Shown: piece after piece, positions 1 to 4,026 of the stretch
How the letters are laid out: the number at the start of each line of letters is the position of its first letter
How positions within the stretch are numbered: the first letter of the stretch is position 1
Source of the DNA: a virus
Strand: one strand, 5' to 3'
DNA: 30,524 nucleotides
IMG/VR virus record: IMGVR_UViG_3300037587_000181
Coordinates: 1-30,524 of that record
The notes under the pieces: generated by a model
The model's input: the letters and a program-made list of their open reading frames with translations, nothing else
What the model was told of the DNA's origin: nothing
The model's database searches: none
Translations under genes and position numbers: made by a program

Positions 1-43
1 GCTTAGACCCTATGCGGTGGGAGTTCGAATCTCTCTCTCGGCA
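1..43 (+). tRNA. partial tRNA, 3' part, probable anticodon TAG (Leu)
   Basis: The T stem GGGAG/CTCTC encloses the loop TTCGAAT (24-30), followed by a seven-base acceptor strand and A at 43. The 5' half lies outside the window. Counting back with a five-base variable region gives anticodon loop CTTAGAC, hence TAG, which reads the Leu codon CUA. The short variable region would be unusual for Leu. The anticodon is uncertain because the 5' arm of its stem is missing. No CCA is encoded. Confidence 0.7.
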
Positions 44-64
44 CTAAATAAGTAGGAGGCAACA

Positions 65-253
65 ATGCCAGCAAGTTACACGAGCAAAGGAAAGCTCAAG
101 CCCAAAAAGGGCAAAGTTAAGAAAGGCGCCCGTGCAGGCGCAATGGCTCCAATAGGCGCTAGTAGACCGAGTGGTTTCAGTGGAGGACGTACTGGTACAA
201 CTGGTGGTAGTGCAAAGGGAACAATCAAGAGAAAGAAAGTAAAGAAAGGTTAA
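65..253 (+). CDS. small lysine/glycine-rich basic protein
   Basis: This 62-residue ORF has a strong ribosome binding site (TAGGAGG at about 52-58). Lysine-rich segments at both ends flank a Gly/Ser/Thr-rich middle. There is no membrane segment, cysteine pair or recognisable domain. It sits directly after the truncated tRNA, and its stop TAA overlaps the start of the next small gene (TAATG), so the two are probably translated together. The composition suggests nucleic-acid binding or a minor DNA-packing role, which is inference only. Similar small basic proteins are encoded at 3010-3428. Its existence as a gene is well supported by the binding site; its function is unknown. Confidence 0.75.
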   Translation: MPASYTSKGKLKPKKGKVKKGARAGAMAPIGASRPSGFSGGRTGTTGGSAKGTIKRKKVKKG

Positions 254-423
254 TGATGGAAGATACAATGGAAGCTTATCGCGGAGTAAGTGGAACAGAC
301 CAAGAAGTAGAGAAGGTTTACTTTATCCTTGATGGAGATGATGACCCTGTTCAGGAAGCGTATATTGATGATATCGTTTCTGTAAATGATTTTCAAATAC
401 CCGTGGAACTGCGTATAGAATAA
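253..423 (+). CDS. small acidic protein, unknown
   Basis: A 56-residue acidic ORF opens with ATG-ATG at 253/256, overlapping the previous stop (TAATG). It is rich in Asp and Glu, including a short Asp-Gly-Asp-Asp-Asp run near residue 32. It ends two bases before tRNA-Trp begins. The pairing of a very basic and a very acidic mini-protein in one overlapping pair is notable; they could interact, but that is speculation. No family is recognised. Confidence 0.6.
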   Translation: MMEDTMEAYRGVSGTDQEVEKVYFILDGDDDPVQEAYIDDIVSVNDFQIPVELRIE

Positions 424-425
424 AT

Positions 426-497
426 AGGTCGGTGGTGTAATGGATAGCATACCTGGCTCCAATCCAGGTGATATGAGTTCGAATCTTGTCCGTCCTG
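426..497 (+). tRNA. tRNA-Trp (CCA anticodon)
   Basis: Anticodon stem CCTGG/CCAGG with loop CTCCAAT gives anticodon CCA (codon UGG). The T arm ATGAG/CTTGT carries loop TTCGAAT. The acceptor is AGGTCGG/CCGTCCT with one mismatch, G73, and an encoded CCA tail at 498-500. Confidence 0.93.
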
Positions 498-646
498 CCA
501 AGCCTACGCTTGAAGATTTTGGTATAGTATATCTCAAGATGGTTTTAGGTTGGGATTGGGATAAGGTGGCAAGCTATACTAAACAAGGATGCCAGGAATT
601 AAAGCCCATTTATGAAAAAACATTACGCTACGTGATGGGGCTATAG
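473..646 (+). CDS. possible small ORF between tRNA-Trp and tRNA-Met
   Basis: An open frame ends with TAG at 644-646, whose last base is the first base of tRNA-Met. The part outside the tRNA encodes a sensible amphipathic sequence with several Trp and Tyr residues (Gly-Trp-Asp-Trp-Asp motif). The start is unclear. ATG 473 lies inside the tRNA-Trp T arm, with AGGTGA just upstream, and would give 57 residues. ATG 539 lacks a binding site and would give 35. The spacer is larger than elsewhere in the array, which favours a real gene, but the evidence is weak. Confidence 0.4.
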   Translation: MSSNLVRPAKPTLEDFGIVYLKMVLGWDWDKVASYTKQGCQELKPIYEKTLRYVMGL

Positions 647-721
647 GTTGCGATTGGGGAGGTAAGGTATCTCACTGGCCTCATAAGCCAGAGAAAGCGA
701 GTTCAATTCTCGTCGTCGCTA
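646..721 (+). tRNA. tRNA-Met (CAT anticodon)
   Basis: Anticodon stem CTGGC/GCCAG with loop CTCATAA gives CAT. The T arm is GCGAG/CTCGT with loop TTCAATT. A73 is followed by encoded CCA at 722-724. The first acceptor pair is G-U rather than the unpaired 1:72 of bacterial initiators, so an elongator is more likely. An Ile2 (lysidine) tRNA cannot be excluded, but a TAT-anticodon Ile tRNA is present at 1999. Confidence 0.9.
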
Positions 722-738
722 CCAATAGCCCTTCCAGA

Positions 739-810
739 GCGGGATAAGTGTTGCTGGTGGCATTCCAGCCTTCCAAGCTGAGGGGACGGGTTCGAGACCC
801 GTATTCCGCT
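739..810 (+). tRNA. tRNA-Gly (TCC)
   Basis: Acceptor GCGGGAT/ATTCCGC is fully paired, and the T arm is ACGGG/CCCGT. Anticodon loop CTTCCAA gives TCC (codon GGA). No CCA is encoded. Five further bases pair beyond the acceptor (CCAGA 734-738 with TCTGG 810-814), so the precursor has a 12 bp stem. Confidence 0.9.
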
Positions 811-814
811 CTGG

Positions 815-833
815 GTACACACACTGTGTGTAC
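815..833. repeat. 9 bp perfect inverted repeat in a tRNA spacer
   Basis: GTACACACA, one C, then TGTGTGTAC form a perfect palindrome around a single base, filling most of the 28 nt spacer between tRNA-Gly and tRNA-Thr. As RNA it could form an 8 bp hairpin with a three-base loop, perhaps a processing signal; as DNA it could be a protein-binding site. Neither is demonstrated. Confidence 0.7.
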
Positions 834-838
834 ATTGA

Positions 839-912
839 GCCAGTGTGGTGTTAATGGACAAGCATGTCGGTTTTGTACTCCGAAGGTGAGGGTTCAATTC
901 CTTCCATTGGCT
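839..912 (+). tRNA. tRNA-Thr (TGT)
   Basis: Acceptor GCCAGTG/CATTGGC and T arm GAGGG/CCTTC with loop TTCAATT are well paired. Anticodon loop TTTGTAC gives TGT (codon ACA). CCA is encoded at 913-915. Confidence 0.9.
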
Positions 913-919
913 CCATTCG

Positions 920-991
920 AGGGGAGATGATGTAGCAGTCGCATAGCAGGCTGTGAACCTGCCAGGACAGGTGCAACTCCTGTACTTCCCT
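920..991 (+). tRNA. tRNA-His (GTG)
   Basis: Anticodon stem GCAGG/CCTGC with loop CTGTGAA gives GTG (codon CAC). The T arm is ACAGG/CCTGT with loop TGCAACT. The extra 5' base is A920 opposite T991, instead of the usual G-1:C73 pair of bacterial tRNA-His. CCA is encoded at 992-994. Confidence 0.9.
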
Positions 992-1005
992 CCAAAGGAA
1001 AACAA

Positions 1006-1236
1006 ATGGCTAATAAAAAAGACTGTAAAGAAATAATTGCTGGAGAACCTGTAATTAAGCCCCAAAAACTCGCTGTTCTTGAGGTTTGTTGTGATTGTGG
1101 GCTTAACCATCTTACGTTTTATCGTATTGAGAATATTAAGGGAAAACGTACGGTTATACAGACATCTTACAGAGATACCTACGAAACCCAGAAGAGTAGG
1201 AAGGCATTTTCCTACTCCCATAAAGTGGCCCGATAG
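1006..1236 (+). CDS. small Cys-cluster protein, unknown
   Basis: This 76-residue ORF has a binding site (AAAGGAAAA) just upstream of ATG. Residues 28-35 form a Cys-Cys-Asp-Cys-Gly-Leu-Asn-His cluster that could bind a metal, though no second half-site is evident. The rest is basic. The stop TAG (1234-1236) is exactly bases 8-10 of the downstream tRNA-Ala, so gene and tRNA overlap by 10 bp. No family is recognised. Confidence 0.7.
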   Translation: MANKKDCKEIIAGEPVIKPQKLAVLEVCCDCGLNHLTFYRIENIKGKRTVIQTSYRDTYETQKSRKAFSYSHKVAR

Positions 1237-1299
1237 CTTAATTGGGAAAGCGACTGTCTTGCAAGCAGTTAGATACGAGTTCGACTCTCGTTCGGCCCA
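1227..1299 (+). tRNA. tRNA-Ala (TGC)
   Basis: Anticodon stem ACTGT/GCAGT with loop CTTGCAA gives TGC (codon GCA). The T arm is ACGAG/CTCGT. The acceptor GGCCCGA/TCGGCCC pairs except for a C3-C70 mismatch, at the position where bacterial tRNA-Ala carries its G3-U70 identity pair. No CCA is encoded. The complementarity continues three bases beyond the ends (AGT with ACT). Confidence 0.88.
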
Positions 1300-1305
1300 C
1301 TATGT

Positions 1306-1379
1306 GGACGGGTAGGCCAATCGGTAGAACCAACTGGTTTAAGTCCAGTAAAGTAAGAGTTCGAATCTCTTCCCGTCTA
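1306..1379 (+). tRNA. tRNA-Leu-type anticodon (TAA) with short variable arm
   Basis: Anticodon stem ACTGG/CCAGT is perfect around loop TTTAAGT, giving TAA (Leu codon UUA). The T stem AAGAG/CTCTT is perfect and the acceptor is GGACGGG/CCCGTCT with A73. Only five bases (AAAGT) separate the anticodon and T stems, so the long variable arm typical of bacterial tRNA-Leu is missing. Which synthetase charges it is an open question. Confidence 0.88.
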
Positions 1380-1388
1380 GGAGAATAG

Positions 1389-1544
1389 ATGAATGACCCA
1401 AAGATAGACAAAAAGAAATCAAGATGCTGTAAGGCAAGGGTCGAGTTGTCTACCCAAAATAAACCCACTGAGAGACCTGGGCATTTCCACTTTAAGTGTA
1501 CTGCCTGTGAGACAGACCCTTGCCTCATCATATTGGAGGTATAG
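1389..1544 (+). CDS. small putative zinc-binding protein
   Basis: This 51-residue ORF begins at ATG 1389 behind AGGAGA. Cysteines at 13, 14, 37, 40 and 45 with histidines at 32 and 34 include a Cys-x-x-Cys pair, so a small metal-binding fold is plausible. Its TAG stop (1542-1544) is bases 8-10 of the following tRNA-Lys, the same arrangement as the gene ending at 1236. No function is known. Confidence 0.65.
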   Translation: MNDPKIDKKKSRCCKARVELSTQNKPTERPGHFHFKCTACETDPCLIILEV

Positions 1545-1605
1545 CTTAGTGGTAAAGCCGTGGGCTTTTAACCCATTGACTGGGGTTCGATTCCCCGTGC
1601 CTCTA
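1535..1605 (+). tRNA. tRNA-Lys (TTT)
   Basis: Anticodon stem GTGGG/CCCAT with loop CTTTTAA gives TTT (codon AAA). The T arm has loop TTCGATT. The acceptor is GGAGGTA/TGCCTCT with G-U pairs, then A73. No CCA is encoded. Confidence 0.92.
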
Positions 1606-1607
1606 CT

Positions 1608-1678
1608 GGGCGCTTAGTGAAAAGGTATAACACCTGTTTTACACGCAGAAGTTGGTAGTTCAACTCTATCAGTGCCCA
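1608..1678 (+). tRNA. tRNA-Val (TAC)
   Basis: Acceptor GGGCGCT/AGTGCCC pairs throughout (one G-U), and the T arm is GGTAG/CTATC. Anticodon loop TTTACAC gives TAC (codon GUA). A73; no CCA is encoded. Confidence 0.9.
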
Positions 1679-1682
1679 TTAG

Positions 1683-1755
1683 GGGCAGGTAGCTTAATGG
1701 TTAAAGCGTTGCGCTGTTAACGCAGAAGATGGTAGTTCGAGTCTATCCCTGTTCG
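1683..1755 (+). tRNA. tRNA-Asn (GTT)
   Basis: Anticodon loop CTGTTAA gives GTT (codon AAC). The T arm is GGTAG/CTATC with loop TTCGAGT, and the acceptor is GGGCAGG/CCTGTTC. G73 is followed by encoded CCA at 1756-1758. Confidence 0.92.
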
Positions 1756-1770
1756 CCACATTCCCGTAAA

Positions 1771-1842
1771 GGGGGTATCGTCTACTGGCAAGGATAGTGG
1801 GTTTTCATCCCGCAGACACGGGTTCAATTCTCGTTGCCCCTT
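1771..1842 (+). tRNA. tRNA-Glu (TTC)
   Basis: Anticodon stem GTGGG/CCCGC with loop TTTTCAT gives TTC (codon GAA). The T arm is ACGGG/CTCGT and the acceptor GGGGGTA/TGCCCCT. No CCA is encoded. Confidence 0.9.
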
Positions 1843-1846
1843 CTAC

Positions 1847-1921
1847 GGGGGAGTAGCGTAGCCTGGACGACGCGCGTGACTTCTAATCACGTATACGTAG
1901 GTTCGAATCCTACCTTCCCTG
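1847..1921 (+). tRNA. tRNA-Arg (TCT)
   Basis: Anticodon stem CGTGA/TCACG with loop CTTCTAA gives TCT (codon AGA). The T arm GTAGG/CCTAC is perfect; acceptor GGGGGAG/CTTCCCT. It ends one base before the next tRNA. Confidence 0.92.
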
Positions 1922-1922
1922 C

Positions 1923-1996
1923 GAAGGGTTAGTATAATCTGGATAGAATACAAGGCTACGAACCTTGAGATGCAGGTTCGAGTCCTGTGCCCTTCG
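1923..1996 (+). tRNA. tRNA-Arg (ACG)
   Basis: Anticodon stem CAAGG/CCTTG with loop CTACGAA gives ACG (codons CGU/CGC/CGA if A34 becomes inosine). The acceptor is GAAGGGT/GCCCTTC and the T arm GCAGG/CCTGT. No CCA is encoded. Confidence 0.92.
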
Positions 1997-1998
1997 CA

Positions 1999-2069
1999 GG
2001 TGGGGTAGTTTAACGGTAGAACAGGCAACTTATAATTGTCAGATAGGAGTTCAATTCTCTTCCTCACTA
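1999..2069 (+). tRNA. tRNA-Ile (TAT)
   Basis: Anticodon stem GGCAA/TTGTC with loop CTTATAA gives TAT (codon AUA). The T arm is AGGAG/CTCTT and the acceptor GGTGGGG/CCTCACT. A directly AUA-reading tRNA avoids the need for lysidine modification. Confidence 0.9.
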
Positions 2070-2073
2070 TAAT

Positions 2074-2144
2074 GGCGGGGTAGTTCAAAGGCAGAACAGT
2101 GGGTCGATAACCCTCAGATGGAGGTTCGAATCCTCTCTTCGCTA
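2074..2144 (+). tRNA. tRNA-Ile (GAT)
   Basis: The T arm GGAGG/CCTCT with loop TTCGAAT and the acceptor GGCGGGG/CTTCGCT are clear, with A73 and encoded CCA at 2145-2147. The anticodon loop is best read as TCGATAA, giving GAT (codon AUC) but with C at position 33 in place of the near-invariant U. The anticodon stem has one mismatch. Confidence 0.82.
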
Positions 2145-2157
2145 CCAAGGAGACACC

Positions 2158-2322
2158 ATGAAGTTAAATTTTTACAATATATGGAAAGGTAATCCTACAT
2201 GGCACTTCACCCTGGTCGATGCCTTTGTAGTTCTTAAGGGTTGCCCGAGTCTTGATATTACGATATTAAATCTTACCATCTCTCTCGAATGGGGGAAATG
2301 GACAAAGAAGTTGGGACGGTAG
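2158..2322 (+). CDS. small Trp-rich protein, unknown
   Basis: A 54-residue ORF with AAGGAGA ideally placed before ATG. It contains five Trp residues, a His-Phe-Thr-Leu segment and a Lys-rich C-terminus. The stop TAG (2320-2322) is bases 8-10 of tRNA-Phe, the third such case in this array. No signal peptide or clear membrane helix. No family recognised. Confidence 0.65.
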   Translation: MKLNFYNIWKGNPTWHFTLVDAFVVLKGCPSLDITILNLTISLEWGKWTKKLGR

Positions 2323-2385
2323 CTCAGGCAGTAGAGCGGGTGCCTGAAGAGCACCGCGTCGCAGGTGCAATTCCTGCCCTTCCCA
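2313..2385 (+). tRNA. tRNA-Phe (GAA)
   Basis: Anticodon stem GGTGC/GCACC with loop CTGAAGA gives GAA (codon UUC). T arm GCAGG/CCTGC with loop TGCAATT; acceptor GGGACGG/CCTTCCC with one mismatch. It ends one base before tRNA-Pro. Confidence 0.92.
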
Positions 2386-2386
2386 T

Positions 2387-2460
2387 TGGGAATTAGTGTT
2401 AGCGGACGAGCACGGTGGTTTTGGGAACCATCAGGGTCAGTTCGAATCTGACATTCCCAA
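2387..2460 (+). tRNA. tRNA-Pro (TGG)
   Basis: Acceptor TGGGAAT/ATTCCCA and T arm GTCAG/CTGAC are perfect. Anticodon loop TTTGGGA gives TGG (codon CCA). Complementarity continues outward (CAT with ATG), partly into the neighbouring tRNAs, so processing of the precursor must resolve competing pairings. Confidence 0.9.
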
Positions 2461-2461
2461 T

Positions 2462-2546
2462 GGGTAGGTATGCAAACGGTGAAGCGCGCTGGCTGTAAAC
2501 CAGCCCCCACGTGGTAAACCTGCAGGTTCGAATCCTGCCCTACCCT
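2462..2546 (+). tRNA. tRNA-Tyr (GTA), long variable arm
   Basis: Anticodon stem GCTGG/CCAGC with loop CTGTAAA gives GTA (codon UAC). It has the normal class II long variable arm for bacterial Tyr, which contrasts with the Leu-anticodon tRNA at 1306. Acceptor GGGTAGG/CCTACCC and T arm GCAGG/CCTGC are perfect. Confidence 0.93.
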
Positions 2547-2556
2547 CTTACCCAAT

Positions 2557-2629
2557 AGCCCTTTAGCCCAATGGTTAAGGCGCTGGGCTTTGAACCCAGA
2601 GATTCATGGTTCGACTCCATGGGGGGCTG
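2557..2629 (+). tRNA. tRNA-Gln (TTG)
   Basis: Anticodon stem CTGGG/CCCAG with loop CTTTGAA gives TTG (codon CAA). The T arm CATGG/CCATG is perfect and the acceptor is AGCCCTT/GGGGGCT. It is flanked by a further 7 bp of complementarity (TTACCCA 2548-2554 with TGGGTAA 2631-2637). Last tRNA of the main array. Confidence 0.92.
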
Positions 2630-2646
2630 CTGGGTAAAGATTTTAC

Positions 2647-2675
2647 TTGACAAACTCAACTAAATGTGGTATACT
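2647..2675 (+). promoter_or_regulatory. sigma70-type promoter with extended -10
   Basis: A perfect -35 TTGACA (2647-2652), a 17 bp spacer and a -10 TATACT (2670-2675) preceded by TGG (extended -10) lie just after the tRNA array. Transcription should start near 2682, a few bases before the ribosome binding site of the gene at 2698. It is the only near-consensus promoter noticed and probably drives the small-gene and structural operon using host RNA polymerase. Confidence 0.85.
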
Positions 2676-2697
2676 ATAAATAGAGGCATACATTATC

Positions 2698-2937
2698 GTG
2701 GATGATTTGAGACGAAGTTGCACAAAATGCCACGGTACAATCTACTATGACTACGCAGCAACCGACAAACCAAACTCCTGGCTCACTTGTCCCTATTGCG
2801 CGTATGAGAACTGGGTTGGTAAGGGACGAAATCCTAATGCTCATCGTGCGTTTACGAGAGAATGGTGGGCTGCCAAAAGGCGTAAAGCCAGACGAAGACT
2901 GGGGAAACCACCCCGCAATGGGATGGTATCTACGTAG
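2698..2937 (+). CDS. zinc-ribbon protein
   Basis: This 79-residue protein starts at GTG 2698, preceded by AGAGG at suitable spacing; no in-frame ATG precedes the zinc motif. Cys8-x2-Cys11 and Cys31-x2-Cys34 form two knuckles 19 residues apart, a classic zinc-ribbon layout. The C-terminal 30 residues are Arg/Lys-rich. Zinc ribbons of this type often bind nucleic acid or act as adaptors, so a regulatory role for the first gene behind the promoter is plausible but unproven. The last 101 bases overlap another good frame at 2837. Confidence 0.65.
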   Translation: MDDLRRSCTKCHGTIYYDYAATDKPNSWLTCPYCAYENWVGKGRNPNAHRAFTREWWAAKRRKARRRLGKPPRNGMVST

Positions 2938-3010
2938 TACACAGTGTGCTGAGGAGACTTTTCATCCCGAACTTAGCCTGGTGGAATGTATTGAAGTCAT
3001 CGATGAATAA
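2837..3010 (+). CDS. small ORF overlapping the zinc-ribbon gene, unknown
   Basis: A 57-residue frame starts at ATG 2837 (AAGGGA at 2820-2825) and ends TAATG into the next gene. Its sequence looks protein-like, with a Pro-Asp-Glu-Asp-Trp-Gly segment and an acidic C-terminus, and codes alone beyond 2937. The frame remains open upstream to ATG 2747. The overlap with the zinc-ribbon gene may be true dual coding, or the two frames may be joined by a +1 frameshift. No family recognised. Confidence 0.6.
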   Translation: MLIVRLRENGGLPKGVKPDEDWGNHPAMGWYLRSTQCAEETFHPELSLVECIEVIDE

Positions 3011-3138
3011 TGCCTAAGAAATTAAAACGAAAACTCAAGAAAAAGGCTAAAGCCAAAGGACTCAGTAAAAAGCGTACGGGTGCTTATGTATATGGGACAC
3101 TACGAAAAACAGGGTGGAAGCCAAAGGGTGAAAAATAA
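3010..3138 (+). CDS. tiny lysine-rich basic protein
   Basis: This 42-residue ORF overlaps both neighbours by one base (TAATG at each end), which supports coupled translation. The first 21 residues are about half Lys/Arg. The C-terminal part contains Tyr-Gly-Thr-Leu-Arg-Lys-Thr-Gly-Trp. Its size and charge suggest nucleic-acid binding or an internal virion peptide. Function is not established. Confidence 0.6.
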   Translation: MPKKLKRKLKKKAKAKGLSKKRTGAYVYGTLRKTGWKPKGEK

Positions 3139-3428
3139 TGGCTAGTATTGCATCAAGGGCTTCTACTATGGTTAAGGGCCAAGAGAAGAGAATTAAAGAG
3201 AAGCAAGCATTAAAGCGTGCCCGAGAAATGACAAAGAAGTGGGCTGCTGAGGATGCTGCAAAAAAGAAGAAACCCAAATCTAAACCAAAGAAAGCATTAC
3301 CCAAGGCAACTGACGCTGGAGGCACAGCCTTAGAAGAAGGTCGCAGAATGGGTATCTATAAGAAAAAAAAGAAAAAGAAGTCCCAGAGTAAAGTTACACA
3401 ACCTGGGGGTTCTTGGTATAAACCGTGA
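3138..3428 (+). CDS. lysine-rich basic protein
   Basis: A 96-residue protein with an Ala/Arg/Lys-rich, probably helical N-terminal half and two runs of lysine (around residues 42-52 and 75-80); the second is encoded by an A-rich tract at 3360-3380. No membrane segment. It is coupled to the preceding gene by TAATG and overlaps the next by four bases (GTGA). Such proteins often neutralise packaged DNA or RNA. The A-tract is a possible slippage site, but no better alternative frame is visible. Confidence 0.65.
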   Translation: MASIASRASTMVKGQEKRIKEKQALKRAREMTKKWAAEDAAKKKKPKSKPKKALPKATDAGGTALEEGRRMGIYKKKKKKKSQSKVTQPGGSWYKP

Positions 3429-3715
3429 AGAAATTCATTTGTATCGTAGCGTTGCTTTTGTTCCTGTCTAGTTGTATAGTTGTAGATAGTCGGTATATTC
3501 GCATGAGGCGCGCGATGGTGCGTCCCGTGTATGTTCCATATTATGGGTTGTTTTATACTCCGCATAATTACTACGGATACGAGTATTGGTATGGAAACTA
3601 TGCTGTAAATTATCCAAGTTACACTAAAGCAATAAAGAGGACTGTGACAAAACAACAACTTGCTGCTCCGAAATCAACCAAATCAGGAAAGAAGACTAAA
3701 GTTAAAAATAGATAA
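3425..3715 (+). CDS. Tyr-rich lipoprotein
   Basis: Starting at GTG 3425, this 96-residue protein begins Met-Lys-Lys, then a hydrophobic core and a lipobox Leu14-Ser15-Ser16-Cys17, so it should be exported and lipidated. The mature middle is strikingly Tyr-rich, and the C-terminus is Lys-rich. Phage lipoproteins of this size are often involved in superinfection exclusion or lysis (outer spanins), but this one is far from the lysis genes, so its role is open. The TAA stop abuts tRNA-Cys directly. Confidence 0.75.
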   Translation: MKKFICIVALLLFLSSCIVVDSRYIRMRRAMVRPVYVPYYGLFYTPHNYYGYEYWYGNYAVNYPSYTKAIKRTVTKQQLAAPKSTKSGKKTKVKNR

Positions 3716-3789
3716 CTTGGGGTGAGTGACACTGGTTTAGCTACCTGGCTGCAACCCAGGCAATAGCGGTTCGATTCCGCTCCCCAAGT
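3716..3789 (+). tRNA. tRNA-Cys (GCA)
   Basis: Acceptor CTTGGGG/CCCCAAG, anticodon stem CCTGG/CCAGG and T stem AGCGG/CCGCT are all perfect. Anticodon loop CTGCAAC gives GCA. CCA is encoded at 3790-3792 and also serves as part of the extended tRNA-Asp precursor stem. Confidence 0.92.
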
Positions 3790-3794
3790 CCAGC

Positions 3795-3868
3795 AGAGTC
3801 GAGGTCGAAATGGAGGAGACACCTGGTTGTCAGCCAGGAGAAAGCGGGTTCAACTCCCGTCGGTTCTG
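3795..3868 (+). tRNA. tRNA-Asp (GTC)
   Basis: Anticodon stem CCTGG/CCAGG with loop TTGTCAG gives GTC (codon GAC). T arm GCGGG/CCCGT; acceptor AGAGTCG/CGGTTCT; G73. The base at position 8 reads A rather than U. Five outside pairs (CCAGC 3790-3794 with GCTGG 3868-3872) extend the acceptor to a 12 bp stem. Confidence 0.88.
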
Positions 3869-4026
3869 CTGGATTTGAATATAAGAGATGCCGTAGAGAT
3901 GAGTTACTTCGACAACTATGGTTATCATTTTGGATGAGGCAATATGATTATTGCGAGAAATCCAAACCGCCCTGGCAAGCACTAGGGCACTCTCATTTCG
4001 CCTGTCGCTCTCTTAATATATAACAT
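3869..4026 (+). other. intergenic leader with hairpins, no gene seen
   Basis: No convincing gene occupies this gap. It holds a perfect hairpin GCAATA-TGAT-TATTGC (3939-3954) and a GCCCT/AGGGC stem-loop around 3969-3989. GGATTT (3871-3876) is complementary to AAATCC (3959-3964), so the first half could close into one larger fold. No U-tract terminator is seen. A regulatory RNA or processing region is possible. Confidence 0.45.

Noticed and set aside
1-43. Truncated first tRNA as an amber suppressor
   Set aside because: The readable loop gives TAG, which decodes the CUA Leu codon; a suppressor would need CTA. No in-frame stops in the virion genes suggest recoding.
703-1221. 172-residue frame on the - strand across the tRNA array
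   Set aside because: It is antisense to four tRNA genes and a + strand ORF, with no binding site; open only by chance.
1079-1315. + strand frame overlapping the Cys-cluster gene and tRNA-Ala
   Set aside because: Shadow of the 1006-1236 gene; no binding site and it runs through the whole tRNA.
1843-2555. Two long - strand frames (1843-2148 and 2172-2555)
   Set aside because: They are reverse complements of consecutive tRNAs and show repeated T-arm translations rather than protein-like sequence.
3360-3380. A-rich tract as a programmed frameshift in the Lys-rich gene
   Set aside because: Neighbouring frames give no extended product, and the normal frame ends at a sensible GTGA junction.
4010-4026. 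AT-rich TATATA box as a second promoter before the portal
   Set aside because: No -35 at 16-18 bp; the sequence upstream is C/T-rich without a TTGACA-like hexamer.
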